Assembly (NCBI GenBank): GCA_001695595.3 | Contig: MBPM02000066.1 | Span: 310,001 to 374,000 of the forward strand | Length of the DNA: 64,000 nt | Direction: 5' to 3' | Origin: Plasmopara viticola | Taxonomy: Eukaryota; Oomycota; Peronosporomycetes; Peronosporales; Peronosporaceae | In this document: one piece after another, positions 1 to 12,175 of the stretch | How positions within the stretch are numbered: the stretch's first letter is position 1 | Layout: every line of letters begins with the position of its first letter | Made by a program: the position numbers and the translations under genes | Notes under the pieces: generated by a model | What the model was told of the DNA's origin: nothing | The model's database searches: none | What the model saw: the letters and a program-made list of their open reading frames with translations, nothing else

Positions 1-229
1 ATTGTGCTTTAAAGGTTCAGATAGAGATGGCATTGACTGTTGATGTTAACTTAATAACGAGTCACGTTTGGCAGTAGACAACTTGATGCGAAAGGCTTAT
101 CAACAGGGCTTGAGTACACGTGCTTGTATGTGTTATCATGAGTCTACAACGAGTACTTCACAAAGCGTCTGTCCTACCATACATATGTCTGCCGTATAAA
201 GACGCATCGATATAATAATGGCGTAAAAT

Positions 230-2900
230 GACCAGCTGGTAGATGTGTGACCAAAACGCATAGGACAAAAATGCAGATCAGCTCTCAACCAAGCAGCAGT
301 TGATCAACAGCCGAACATATTCAGTCTTTTGTCTTCTCTACGCATAAATATTATTATCTAAATAGCACTGTGCTCTACCAACGGACCGACACACCTCGGC
401 TTTTCTCGCCTCGCAATTTCCTGTCTTGCCTCTCAATTCAATGTTTGCTTTTTGCCCCTTCGCTTTGTTGGGTAAGTTGCTGGGCTGCTTCTGGTCTACA
501 AATCCAACTAGGCTTAGGACACTCGCTAAATGTGTCGTGATATCGCTAAATTAAACCGACCGCATGACAGCACTTAACTATATTGATTGCTACGCAGTCT
601 TGGCCGCACAATATTGTGGCTGCTTGCTTGCCGCTCAATTAGGTTGCCCCTATTAAAATCAAGCGATACTCATATCCGTGTGTGTGACCGCACCCCAGCA
701 AAGATATTTGACAACTTCGAGCTATCGAGATGATAAATCGTTGATTTTCGCCTGCGGTTTGCGCACACGGCCTGACGATTTGAACAATGATCGTGCTATG
801 ATTAAGAAAGATTTGTGGCTTGGCCCCTGCTTATGATGCAATCCTTGTCCTCGTGTGCATGAGTAGGTAAAACGTCTAAGCCTGACAAGACGACGAAGAA
901 ATACTCAGGAGTTGACAAAGTAAGGATCAACCTGACGCAATACGCGTGAGGAGCAAGAAAAAGATGCGAGAGTGACAAGACGAAATCTGTGCTAGGCTGG
1001 TGCATGTAAAATATAACAAAACGGAAGCGTGACGCAATACGCATCAGTGACCACACACAGGCTATGCATGACGTAGTACGCGAGATAAAAAAAGATTACA
1101 CACGACGCAGTATAAATGATAGGCAACAATAAAACTTTTTTGATTGAAGTACGCATTAATAACATTCAATTCACTTTTTGACTTCGTTCGATCCGCAATG
1201 GCCAAGTGTTATCTAATTCTCAGCGCATTATCTAAAATGTTGCCACCTCAATTTTACCGGCTGCCCGAACGAATAGTGACCATTATATTATGCAACCGGC
1301 AGAATTCAGCATCAGCTTTTGCGAAACACTGCTTGATGTAATCGCACGAGAGCGTCTATTAGGATTTTGGCCTCTCTTTGGCTACTCAGGGCTTTCGATT
1401 TATTTGGCACAAAAGAAGCTGGCAACGCGTTTTCTGAAAATTGCCAAGCAAACCAATTATTCGCAAGTTCTAAAACTCAACTTTGCTAGCCAAAGCTGTG
1501 GCGGGGATCGAGTTATGTGCTTTTAATGGTAGCCTGAGGCAATACCCTCGTTAATAAAAAATCAAAATCTGTAGAGTGTACTACGTGAAAAAAGTCGATT
1601 AATTTGATATGAGAGACTGCAAAAAGAACTGAATTGACCAAAGTAAAAAAAGCTATCCGAAGTCAAATCGCATTTTTTAAGCGCGATGTGTTTGGTAGTA
1701 TGCAACAAGATTTAGTCAGGTACGCGCTGGACTGAGCAATGCTTTATACATCGACTCATATGTACCCGGTCGTGATGGTGGCCGTCAATTTTTAATTAAT
1801 AGCGCTTTCTGCCAGGTACGGCTACGTTGGCACGCAAGTTAGCATTTGACTGTCTACGTCATTGACACTCAATTTTTGTGAGAACGTTTGCTAATGGAAA
1901 AGAGAACATTGAAAAAATTGAAAGTGCACATGTATCCTAATGGATTGATCAAATTATCAGAAATCGGCTCATGTAGCTCTTGCAGTACATATCAAGGTTC
2001 AATCGGTCGACGCAGGATTGCTTCTTAACGTCCCTGTACTCACGCGACTGTGCCATGCATAATCTTCATTTAGCCACTCACGCGTATTGCGTCACGCATA
2101 GCTATTTGCTAATTACACTTTTAATTACGCGTACTGGTAAGTGTAGTCTGGCTCTTGTTGCTCATGCGCACCGTGCCATGCATTGCTTACCTCTCGACAC
2201 TTACGCTTATCGCGTCAGGTGGAGCCTTGACTTATCGAAAGCTAGATAATCTTCGCCATCTCTTCTAGCTGGATTTTTTTCCCATGCAGGGCTAGCAACA
2301 CAACAAAGGGCTAAACTTCAAATCCGTTGAAATCACAGCATAAGTCTCAAAAAGGTATTGTGCGTGTGTAAATCGCAAGCAAGAACTAGCTCGGAGCTAT
2401 CAAGCTTCTCTAGTGAGGTGCGGCCACGCACATAGATTCAAGTGGCGCCTGTGCTTAAGCGATGCGACCTTATCAAGTAGCAAAGAAGCCGTCACACAAA
2501 CAGCTAAAAAGTGGTCAAGCCTGTGGTTCCATCAAGATAATAAAGAGCGGACGAACAAGCGGTTCAATTAAGTGGTCTCAAAAGCAATTAAGCGAGCGTC
2601 CTTTGACTGGTTGAGCAAGTGGACAAGGTGCCGTAAAGTAACAGAGAAGCAGAAGCGAAGCGAGGAGGTGCGAGTCGGAGTAAGGCAGGACAAAAAGTGC
2701 GAGTTTAGGAATAGCGGTCAGTAGGTAGAGCCCAGTGCTCATAGCGTGAGAACATTTGTTGCGTAGAGAAGGCAAAACGCCGAATGAATATGTTTCTTAA
2801 CTTTTACTTGAATTGGTCGAAAAATGATCTGCATTCCACGTCTAGTCGCGCATCTACTAGCCTTCAGCAAAAGTTGTAACATGGCAAATTGGGTTACGGT
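230..2900. repeat. Foldback element copy 1 with long inverted arms
   Basis: The segment 230-1140 is recognisable as the reverse complement of 2040-2900, with about 900 bp of non-inverted middle. Both arms contain scattered copies of a short motif, GACGCAATACGCGTGAG and variants (near 931, 1028 and 1066), which appears inverted near 2087. The motif occurs in all four large copies (36890, 41240 and 59800 are the others) and in the shorter elements at 11509 and 28112. I see no transposase and no convincing protein, so this looks like a non-autonomous foldback-type element. Short reading frames here are not conserved between copies. It could be a composite of nested small elements rather than one unit. 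Confidence 0.6.
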
Positions 2901-2959
2901 TGAGGCGATTATGCACGAAAAGACGAATGTATGATAATATCGAGGAAAAATATACATAT

Positions 2960-3759
2960 ATTGTCTTTTAAATACTGATTCTATGGAACATGTCTATGAG
3001 GGGTACCAAAGTAATTTGAACTGAAGAGTTGTGCGGTAGACCGTCTTCTGCAATGTGGTCAATTTACCGCAACAATAGACTTCATATAAATGGTGAATTT
3101 TATCTTATACAATTCTATGTTTACTTCGTGTTACGAGACGAACAAAGAGAATTCGAAAGAGATTATTAGCTTCGCACAAATTCACGTCAAACCGACGTTT
3201 CTCCAATTACTGCTTCAATTTACAAGTAACATGTTCAACCGTGAACGTCAGCCAGCTTAGCACATTTGAGAGCGCACTTTATGAGTATCAATAGAAATTT
3301 CTCCATTAACAGTTTCTCCTGGCACAACTCCAGCTCAGCCATTTGTACGCACCGTGAAGCGCTTCGCGTCAAAGTCCATCATTCAAATCAATTCGACCGC
3401 CCCATTTCGAATAGCGCCACTCCTAATGCAACTTTGATTTGTGTCTGGTGATCAGGAAAATGCACATAGACCGGTTCAAGGACATGAAAGCTTGATAGGA
3501 GCGGTTTACAATGTGAGGCACGGAAGAAGACGGTGGTATTAGCATATCTTATCATTCCGGTTCGGAACACAGTTTATAACAGCAAATTTCAAAAAAATGT
3601 TGCTCTCGGAGCAGTGCGCAATTATTTAATCGAAAATGCGCGAGGCCAAAAAGGTCAACTGTGGAAATTACTCAAAGCAACTATTTTATCCAATCTCCAC
3701 AATGTGTTTGTGAGACAGCACAAAATACGTCAATTTGCACGTCCCACGAGCAACAATGT
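2960..3759. repeat. Effector 3' flank, shared between copies
   Basis: No supported gene. The stretch 3230-3400 matches the reverse complement of 36370-36510, and about 3600-3770 matches 36050-36110 inverted and 43690-43860 directly. A block around GCTCTCGGAGCAGTGCGCAA is a good anchor. Some of these sub-blocks lie in opposite orientation relative to their neighbours in the copies at 43300 and 62640, so the region is a mosaic of small inverted segments. Confidence 0.5.
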
Positions 3760-5803
3760 CAAAGAGCATTTATGTGATATAGTACCGTACTGTGAAGCCG
3801 TGGCTTCATCCAGCAGGCAGTGTTCCTATCCTCACGATAGTCAGCGAGCGCATCGCCAAGTATCTTCGTCAAATATGAATTCTCCAAAGTCTCGAAGAGG
3901 TTTTGGGCATTTTCTAATTCATTCTCGAATGCCCACTCGTCGAATATCTCATGCAGCAAAGCTTGTTGAATGATTTGACAGGTGCAAAGGTGCTCGTCAT
4001 CAAGATGATCGCATTGCAGTCGCCATGGTTTAAACAACTCGAACCGATGATTGTAGAGATGAAGCTGATCCAAGCATAGGTCAGAGCAACGTCATCTCGT
4101 GTCGAGTCAAGATTCAAGATTTTCTGCGGATCGATTGCCGTGCCGGACTTGTCTTTCCACATAATCCCCATCGTTCCTTCGCTCTTCGCCTCGATCAATA
4201 AACTTGTCGGATCTCGTTGAGTGTGATATTGCTGTAAATTTACCAACACAGGTGTTCTCATGCGTTTGAAGCCAATTCGCTACAATCGAACAGGTACTTC
4301 ATATAAGTTTAAAGTTCCTGTTCGTCAACACTTTTTCGTCTTTGAGACTGCCCCCAATCCCACCAAGTTTAGCGGCTGATTTTTCTTGGTATTTCGTCAC
4401 CATCGTTCCAGTTCTGTGCAAATTCGCTCGGCAACTTTCTCCCATTTTGGATCAAGTTCTGTAGCAAAAATTGCTTTATTCAAAAATTCCTCTTCAAAAT
4501 AAGCAATTAAGATGGAACAGGGCAATACTGCCTCATTTGGATTTGCCTTGTTAAAATCATCCACGTATTGAAACCACGTATGCATATTTGACTAAAAGAC
4601 GTGCTCCCAATCTGAGATAGTCCACCCGAAGACATCAAGCGGTGTTTGCTTATTCTTAATCCATTGCTCCGTCTGCATGTGCTGAGTTTTAAGAGCGAAT
4701 TCCCGGTCGTTTCATGGTGCGTCGCCGCTCTAATCACATGTGCCGCCACCTTATCCCCCGAGCGAGCAGTGAAGACGGCAACCAGACTCATTTGGTGTAG
4801 CGAGTTCTCCGTGTTGTAGTCGTCGATGTTAGCCTTATAAACAGCGAACGCACGGCAGAGGTTGACCACCCCAACGTTGATAATTATTGTACGTCTCAAA
4901 AAGACTATCGAATTTGATAGGTATGTCCTCGTTTGTATGGAGCAACTTGGCGACATCGTCAAACGACATCATGTTGTTGTACCAGGACTGTAGCAGCATG
5001 GATTGCAATCAGTTAGCATCGTCCGATCCTTTTAAGCTCCTTCAACAGCGAACGTAGCCAGCTCGATTTCTGAATAATAGATCTTTGATGGTCTGATCGA
5101 ATCAAGCAACGACTCTAATGGATGCTTGCTGTATACATTTAAAACCTTTACGTACTTGAGAATCATAGCGAGGCCTTGCAACTTGGGATCCAAGAGCTCA
5201 ATGACTTGGTTTGGGGTCATGCTAGCATCCACCCAAAACTGCATCTGCTCTGTCTCCAGTTGTTTAGCGGTTTTCGCAATATTCGGCACAGATTTTGCTG
5301 CTTCAATCACTGTCGATACATCACGATGGCCCAAACGAGAGCTGAGTTTTGCAAGCAAACTTAGTGGCTTCCTGGAATTTGCTTTGTCGAAAAGGCGAAT
5401 GTAAGCGTCGATTGCAGCAAGCACCGAATCGTCGTGCAGATTTATCTTAGCGTCGAAAGAAAGCACATGAAGCATCTTCGACGTAATGCCACTGATAGTG
5501 TGCCCCACTCCCAAATTATTTAGTTTTGAGAGGGCCAGAGTTCGCGTAAATTTCGCTGTACTTCTTCCAAAGAAAATAAAAACGGTGCTTGTTCACGTTT
5601 TGACTGAGCTGTGCTTCGAGCTCCTCAGGAGTCTTCATCTCCTCTACCCAGCGCCACACCAGCATATCTCCATATCGTTCAGCATTGTCCAGCTTTTCCG
5701 AATTTGCCATTACGACAAACATGGCTAGCACATCGTCACTGAAGTGTTTCCCCAATATTTTAAAAGGGTCGAATGCTAAATGTGGATGACGTAGACTGTA
5801 CAT
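3760..5803 (-). pseudogene. Broken C-terminal half of the left-arm LWY effector
   Basis: This is the 3' continuation of the gene starting at 7437, now split over several frames. 5516-5803 holds the end of an LWY unit (WRWVEEMKTPEELEAQL). 5032-5514 holds the next unit (QFWVDASMTPNQVIELL). 4397-4962 and 3759-4261 hold the last units and the tail (HAWFQYVD-like and EIFDEWAFENEL-like blocks). Each matches the intact protein at 43974-48374 in order. Several frameshifts, and a gap near 4870 where part of one unit is lost, make full-length translation impossible. An extra unit present in the intact copy (about residues 600-815) is absent here. It could be the untranslated 3' part of a shortened effector transcript. 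Confidence 0.8.
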
Positions 5804-5814
5804 GTTGCAGAATT

Positions 5815-7437
5815 TTACCCATTTGTAACCCGACGTCCAGCTTTGAAATCCAGCAGTTTAAAAACTTGATCCAAAGTCTTTCCAGTGTCGATCCAGGACT
5901 GAATCTGTTCGGCCTCCAATACTTTGGCAATTTCCACTGTCGTTCCTACCCACATGGCCTCGTCAATAATCGTCGATGTTTCGCGTTCTCCAAATCGGAC
6001 AGTAAGTGCCGCAAGTAAGCTCAGTTTTTCAATAGGGTGACTTTTGTTGTAGTTAGAAACAATGGCTTTCAGCTTAGCAAACGCTGAATTGTACCACTTT
6101 TTGTCTCTAAGTCCAGATGAAAAGTCAAACATATTATAATTCGATTTCCTCGATGGAGAAGAAAACCTTTTGTACAATCTCTTGTACCGCCTCAATAAAG
6201 AGGCACATTTTTGGTCCTTGCCATTGAAAAATCTGAGAGACTTCGATCTAAAAAGCGACTCAATTTGATCCGGCGTCTTCAAGCTGTTAAACCAGTGCCG
6301 AATTAGACTAGCCTTCAACAGATCTGCCGAGTCCTCTTCCAAGTCTGATTCTTTAAAAAGAAACTTTATGATTCTGATGTCAAAGTTTAGACTGGAGTGA
6401 GAGTAAAGACTCTTCAGCGTTTTGATCGGATACACCGCAATATCTTTTTTATGCTCGCTCAACTCGTTGACAAATTTCAGCCACCTGTCGATCATTGCCA
6501 TCTCAGACGATTCAAACAATGGTGACCCAATCCTTAATAGCTGAGCAATGTCGTCCGATGTTTTTCGAGCGTATAACCAGTAGTGGATCTGGCTGGTCTC
6601 AAGTTCTTTTGCCAACTTTGCCATTTCTTTAAAAGCTGGGAACGACTTTGCTGTATCAATCATCTGCGCCACGCGAAAATCGCCAAAGCAAACGGTGAGT
6701 GCCGCCAGCAAGCTCAGTCGCTTTGTCGGATGCTTTGTGTTGTAAATACGAACGTATGTATTGAAAGCTGCGAGCAGCTTGCCGTTGTACAGATCTTCTT
6801 CTTTAACATCCGAAGTAAGCAGTTTTAACATGTCAGCTGTACCCGACTCCTCACCAAGCCAGTCCCTTAGTACATTCCCCTGCTTTTCAAAGTTTAAGTG
6901 ATCGAGCAGTTTCTTGTATCTGTCCCAATCCGAACGAACGGCTTTCATCGCATTGAGAACTGCTGGCGCCGAGTGGTCGGGCTCAGTCTCGAGTAGGTTA
7001 AGATAGTACCGCAATGGCTGGGCGTTTACGTTGACAGCGTCAAAGTAGTTCGTGTTTCCCGAAAGCAAAAGAAGTGCTTTGTGCACATTATCCTTGATGC
7101 CTACGGAAAACGGGATCTCACTCCCCTCAGCTTCAATACTTAAATCAGGGGCGAGGTTTTTGAATTTGTTTACATTGTTGACGACACCCATAACCGGATC
7201 ATTGTCATCAGCTAGGGCTTCTTTTAAACCGGCCGACCATTTGGCGAAATTTATCGCCCTTGCTTCGTTGTTGACACCCACAAGAGCTCTTGAGAACCTC
7301 TTGGTATCATGTCGATCGTTAACCGTAAGCTGCTTTCGGGCATCAGGCACGTCTCGGTAAAATGTTGTGGTCGAATTAGCATGGACATATTCCATTACAA
7401 GAACAGCATTCAGTATCGTGGCGATTTGGAAGCGCAT
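5815..7437 (-). CDS. RxLR-like LWY-repeat effector, left arm, truncated (540 aa)
   Basis: A secreted, host-targeted effector of the oomycete RxLR class is the likely role, probably acting inside plant cells. The chosen ATG at 7437 begins a typical signal peptide (MRFQIATILNAVLVMEYVHA, residues 1-20). An upstream in-frame ATG would add 42 residues without signal character. The RxLR position reads RFSR (residues 47-50), losing the leucine kept as RFLR in both sister copies. No dEER motif follows. From about residue 140 there are LWY/WY-type helical units with the recurring pattern W-(x)4-KT-x-(D/E)-x(2)-LL. The frame breaks inside the third unit, ending in an unrelated short tail, so the WY part of that unit and all later units are lost. 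It may be expressed as a short effector or be a pseudogene. Confidence 0.7.
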   Translation of the reverse strand: MRFQIATILNAVLVMEYVHANSTTTFYRDVPDARKQLTVNDRHDTKRFSRALVGVNNEARAINFAKWSAGLKEALADDNDPVMGVVNNVNKFKNLAPDLSIEAEGSEIPFSVGIKDNVHKALLLLSGNTNYFDAVNVNAQPLRYYLNLLETEPDHSAPAVLNAMKAVRSDWDRYKKLLDHLNFEKQGNVLRDWLGEESGTADMLKLLTSDVKEEDLYNGKLLAAFNTYVRIYNTKHPTKRLSLLAALTVCFGDFRVAQMIDTAKSFPAFKEMAKLAKELETSQIHYWLYARKTSDDIAQLLRIGSPLFESSEMAMIDRWLKFVNELSEHKKDIAVYPIKTLKSLYSHSSLNFDIRIIKFLFKESDLEEDSADLLKASLIRHWFNSLKTPDQIESLFRSKSLRFFNGKDQKCASLLRRYKRLYKRFSSPSRKSNYNMFDFSSGLRDKKWYNSAFAKLKAIVSNYNKSHPIEKLSLLAALTVRFGERETSTIIDEAMWVGTTVEIAKVLEAEQIQSWIDTGKTLDQVFKLLDFKAGRRVTNG

Positions 7438-7610
7438 GGCGGCACCAAGGAGAAGAGAAAATGAATGGTTGGGCATCCGCCACTTATAACAGTGGCTCTT
7501 AAATAAGGTTTGAAAGCATTTGATTGGGCACTGTTGAATTACATTCAAGGAATACTGATACAAAGATATCCGTACATTTTTATCGGTACAACAAGAGCCA
7601 AATAGTGCTG
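7438..7610 (-). promoter_or_regulatory. Conserved effector upstream region, left arm
   Basis: This sequence before the effector start is shared with 31900-32064 (inverted), 48375-48560 and 59650-59774. Common elements are TGATTGGGCA (7521-7530), an ATACTGATACAAA-type block and a TATCGGTACAACAAGA block just upstream. These blocks stand out from less similar surroundings, which suggests a retained promoter or 5' UTR. The transcription start is not determined. Confidence 0.5.
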
Positions 7611-9960
7611 ATAACTACGAAAAGGCAATGATTTTCTTTAATAACCGATATTGCAGCAGCCAACAAGCTACAATTCTGTAAATATTGCAGGCTGCTGCAT
7701 CGGTTATTGAGGAGAATCATGTGTGACTGAGGAACTTGCTTTGCGATAGGCAAGATAGACCGAATAATAACGTGACAAAGACAAGACCAAGACAAAGCCT
7801 TAAAAATTCAAAGGCTACTTGTCTTGAAATTCAGCTGATCTGGTTCCTTCTTTTTCTTTCCAGAGATCAGATCAGAACACGCGTGGGAGACTTTCTTCTT
7901 ATCAGACTAAACGAAGGCAATACCTGGCTACAATGCTGAAATAATTGCGGCCGACTTAGTAGCCGTCGGTACCTTATGTACACCTGGCGACGCTCGTGAT
8001 AAAACACCACTGGGAAAAAGTTTTGAGACGCGCCGGGCTTCTGGGCTTAGATTGGCCCCGGTGTCACACGAAAATCCGTGCTTCGCGGCGAGATAATCAA
8101 ATTGTGCCCTACTACTACAAGCTGTATAACGTTTTCTATACTCGCTCTTCCAGATCTACGATGAAACTGTTAAAACACCACTACTTTTTGATGAAAAAAA
8201 AAGCTTCCGAAAAACATTCAGGTGATTAGCTTTTCGATTTGAATGCAAAGAAAGAGCGGCGAAAGCCAAGTGCATGTTTCTACTACATGACAGCGAGTTT
8301 TTAAAAAGTAGAAAATGAAAATGTTCATTAAGAAATAGAACGACCAAGCGGATGCACAAGTTAATGATGGCATAACGTTTGAACTCACTACAACTCTTAC
8401 TGTACCGCAAGAAACAACCAGACAATGAAATTTTTGCGTATGACATTATCCGCATTCTTTCGCAACACGCTTAGCATCGAGCAAACTTATGCAAGTTACT
8501 CTCTCTTGTCAAAGCCAATTGCCTCAAATTTTGACGTTAATCACCATCAGCGGATCTTTGATGTCGTCTTTACCAGCACTTTCAAAGCTGAATCTAGCCA
8601 TCAACAAAAAGGATAATAAATTGCCACTATATGCACTATCGCGCGTGTCCAATATGTAGTAAACGCTACATTTTTCAACAATGAAAAAATGTGTTTCAGC
8701 ATACCGCTGAGGTGCCCCAAAGCACTTGATGAAGGTGTCTTTAATTTCAAACTTGATCTTGATGTGAAATTTAAAGTACAGAGAATAAGACTTTCAATGC
8801 CTTCCTTTTACGCAGAGTCTCCAAAGGTTCTTCACGTTTATAATACTGGTCTTAGGCTATTCAAACTCTGCAATTCCTCCGCGGCCGATTTTCGTGTCTA
8901 AAAACCTGACCATCCAACATTCGCTTGCCGAATGCGGCACGTTTTTTTTAAATGCTATAGGAGACTGATGGACCGCACCAAGTTCTTGCGATTATCCTAG
9001 AAGTGGAGTAGATACCGTCTATAAAGTCCCTTTGCCACATTTCTTCTTGAAATTGTAGATGCTCGTCCTCACAAAGCCATGCTAGGGCTCTGTTACTCCG
9101 AATATTAAATGTTCTGGTCGCTTGTGTAGCTACTTAAACCTCTAGTTCGCGACCATTTGATGATAGTTGCTGAGCGGCTGTATAATGTCCACCATCTCTG
9201 TCACTTTTTTAATAGCTTTAACAATAGGTACAAGGATATCAGCACACAATTTTAGCATATGCGTAAATTAAGGCTATCGACTCTTACCTGGTGCACTGCA
9301 GCTTGCCAAGATAGCTAAAAAGAAGTGATCAGAAGCAAAAATTGAGCTTATAATAACCGCAGTGCCGTAAAAGCTCACGACGACGACGCTACGATAGCAG
9401 TTTAGGAAATGATTGGCCGCCATTCAACACTATAAACCAGATAAATAAAATAAAATTAGTAAATTAAACCATCTGTACTTAGTTTTACCAGAGGTGGATG
9501 GAAATTTCTCAGAACGGTAATAAATTTTTATCCACTTAAAATCTAAGGCTGAAAAAGCCGGACCAAGAGCTTTAAAGCGACTCATGCATGTCGCTCGAAT
9601 AAATTTGTTTTAGAGAGAGAGGTCATGGCAAACGTTGGCGCGGACGGAGGAGTGCTGACGAGGCAGAAAGTGAACTGTACTTTTGCTTGAGCCTAAGTGC
9701 TAAGAGTCGCCGTCGATTTTGGCCTCGATGCAGAGCTTTGACAAGTACTTATTTTGCAAAAATCGTTTTAACGTAAGATAAATAGTCCGAGTCGAAGTGT
9801 AAACTTTTAAAAAAAGGTTGTCTGAGCTGAACGGCTTTTTTTTGGCTAAATTAGTGACACAAAAATGCAGTCTTTGACAAGCTGCAACAAACTTATGGCA
9901 TTGATACCGCCAACTACATATGTCTCGGTTTAACACGTTCCCTATCCACTATCATAACCG
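7611..9960. repeat. Effector upstream flank, repeated at four loci
   Basis: No intact gene. The region matches the right arm inverted (about 31000-31900) and 48561-49650 directly. The block around GCGCCGGGCTTCTGGGCT (8031) recurs near 49047, and an inverted relative lies near 59090. The stretch 9495-9770 recurs at 49385-49620. The reading frames here (for example 7996-8229, containing YYYKLYNVFYTRS) look like remnants of an unidentified gene that is decaying in every copy. Confidence 0.55.
8150..8560 (+). pseudogene. Remnant of an unidentified repeated gene
   Basis: The segment around 8390 (CTTACTGTACCGCAAGAAAC) also occurs inverted near 58575, with weaker similarity extending on both sides. 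In one frame the left copy reads LYRKKQPDNEIFAYDIIRIL and the other copy has a related LYRKKQ-like reading. Frameshifts interrupt both. I do not recognise the family. Its position upstream of effector promoters at two loci suggests it travelled with the effector block rather than being functional here. Confidence 0.3.
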
Positions 9961-11494
9961 AAAGCGATCCTCGTCCTGATCATGCGATTAGTGGTAGATA
10001 TGAGCGATAGGAACGCTGTGAGTGTATTGACCTTTTCGATTGTTTCGAGCTATGTGCTTAAGCTTTGATAAAACTAAATACTTTGCGTGGCCGTAGTTCT
10101 CGTGATACTTATATCTACGCTTTCACTCAATTTGCCGGAGTGCGTAAGTTTTATCGATGCACAAAGTGCTTTGCTTCTATACGATAGAGTGGCTAACGAT
10201 ACAAATAAGTGTGCGATGAGGACGATGTTTGCGGCGATTGAAGCTAAAAAAACTTGGTCTATGTAGCTGCACTTGTTTAGCAATAAATAGCTGGAATCGC
10301 GGGCGAAGTTGCTGCTTGAAATTTTAAAACGTTCAACACTTCATCAGCCTGGGCTAGTAACGCATAATTTTCAAGCCGTTCGAAGGAACTGATGTACCGA
10401 TCTCAATATTAAGCTAAGTGCTGATTATAAGCTACTTTCTTAGCCTTACTATTGAATGTATAAGCGATTAGTTTGCATTGGCGTAGATATCACAGACGCT
10501 GAGTGCTAAGTTCTTTGGCATCAGACGAAGATATAACGATGGTGATGAATGCCAATGTACCGAAATGAAGTGCTTGTACTTGAGGTTGAGTCCGTTTTGT
10601 TTATATTTTAGTCAAAGTGGGGATATCTCGACCTTCAATGCCGGATACGCTGATATAAAATCGTTTATTACTGCTGCAAATTATGAGGACGTAGATGCGC
10701 AGTTTGAAGGCGTATTTAATGCCTGTAAGCTCTTGGTGTTTGCTGACGATTAAAATGGTGTGCTGTATATCGCGTTGACCTCCTACCTTTTTGCGAAGGA
10801 TTTCGATCTTTTGTCCATACAGCAGATAGCCGCCAATGCGCGCTAGTCTTTCTCTTTGAAATCGACCTCTACAATTACGGAGGTAACTTGCGGATTAATA
10901 TTGATACTTGTCCAGCTACGACGAACAGTATTAATTGTACTAAGTAACGAAAGTCCGTAGGGCCGCGGAGGCAATACTTGGTCTTTAAACATTAGGCGGA
11001 GATGCAAGGGACTGCCAAAAAAGTTGTGTGAGAAGGTTGGAGCGGAAAGTTTAACAAGCCAAAACAGAAAGATCATAGTCTATAAGTTCTACACGGAACT
11101 GGAGAGGAAAGTTACCCTTCACCAAGACTTGTGTTTGGTTAAAGATATAGACGGTATACGACTCGTGATAGCCAAATGCTTTGTCAGGAACAATTTGAAG
11201 AGCTTGTCGAACGCGGCCTTCTTAAGGGTGGGCTGCTTCGCTTTCGCGAGCAATTACGATAGACCAAGCTGACTTGGAATGCTGTGGTTGGCAAAAGAAC
11301 TTCATCAAATTTCTAACAAAGACATCGAAAAGCAATCGTGCGTCATCAGCCCACAGATTAGTTGCCAGGCTCTATCAGTTACTTTTAATTAAAAAGAGAG
11401 ACGCGTGCATTTGCATACACGGGAATCTTAATGTTATCTTATTCTAGATAGTTTACCCGACGGAGACTTCAAAAAATGGTCATATGCAATCAAA
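9961..11494. other. Palindrome arm, decayed sequence (left)
   Basis: This stretch is inverted relative to about 29000-30950 on the right. A decayed protein-like segment at 10615-10860 (SGDISTFNAGYADIKSF, then VFADD) pairs with the reverse strand of 30150-30420, which reads VFADGRNGMLSIGLTSKLFA in the matching place. That agreement across the arms suggests a former coding gene of unknown function, now broken in both. No other gene is supported. Confidence 0.4.
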
Positions 11495-11508
11495 ATGTCT
11501 TTTGACGT

Positions 11509-12128
11509 AAGAAGCAACAAGAAATTACGCGTGACGCAGGTAGAGCATCTGATTTCCTCTCCTCGGCAGATTTGGTGGGCAAAGGTTTGCTACCATGCTT
11601 GCAAGTGGAAACTTTGCTTAGCGACTTCTAGAAATAGCACTGTAAGCATTTTTTTTGTCTACTATGCTTTATTAAAAGCCTCAGCTAACTGATAGGATAC
11701 TCAATGCCATAGCAGTCGCTTTTGTATAAACATTATTTAGTAATGCTTTGCAAAAGTCGATTCTATTAGCCATCGGTGCGCCCAAAAATGCCGTTAGGTG
11801 GTCACAAAGCCTGTCGAGCGTAATTTACTTTGAGATGGGCAACGATCAACTCCACTAATGCTGGATACGCAACACAAACTTCTGGGTGTACATTTATGCT
11901 TGACCATCGCAGATTCACCGGCTCTAAGTAGTTGAAGCGATACTTTTGCGCGTACTACGTCATCCATAGTTTTCTTGATGCCACGATTACGCATTGCGCC
12001 ACGCATAGTTATCTTGATACCGATCATGTACGAGATCCTCGAAGAAGACTCAAGCGTACTACGCCATGCGTCGCCTTTTTTAAACCACTGAAGCAATTTG
12101 CGTCACGCAAAGTTTCTTGTTGCTTCTT
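11509..12128. mobile_element. Small terminal-inverted-repeat element (left arm copy)
   Basis: The ends are near-perfect 30-bp inverted repeats, 11509-11538 and 12099-12128 (27 of 30 positions by eye), beginning AAGAAGCAACAAGAAA and ending TGACGCA. The interior of about 560 bp has no open gene, so this is MITE-like and non-autonomous. The same subterminal motif (GCGTGACGCA) occurs in the large foldback repeats, which suggests a common family. The right-arm counterpart at 28112-28640 has the same orientation on the + strand although the arms around it are inverted. No target-site duplication is evident. Confidence 0.7.
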
Positions 12129-12175
12129 TCGCGTACCGCGCTAGTGAAGACTTGTTTGTAACCCACACATACCTT

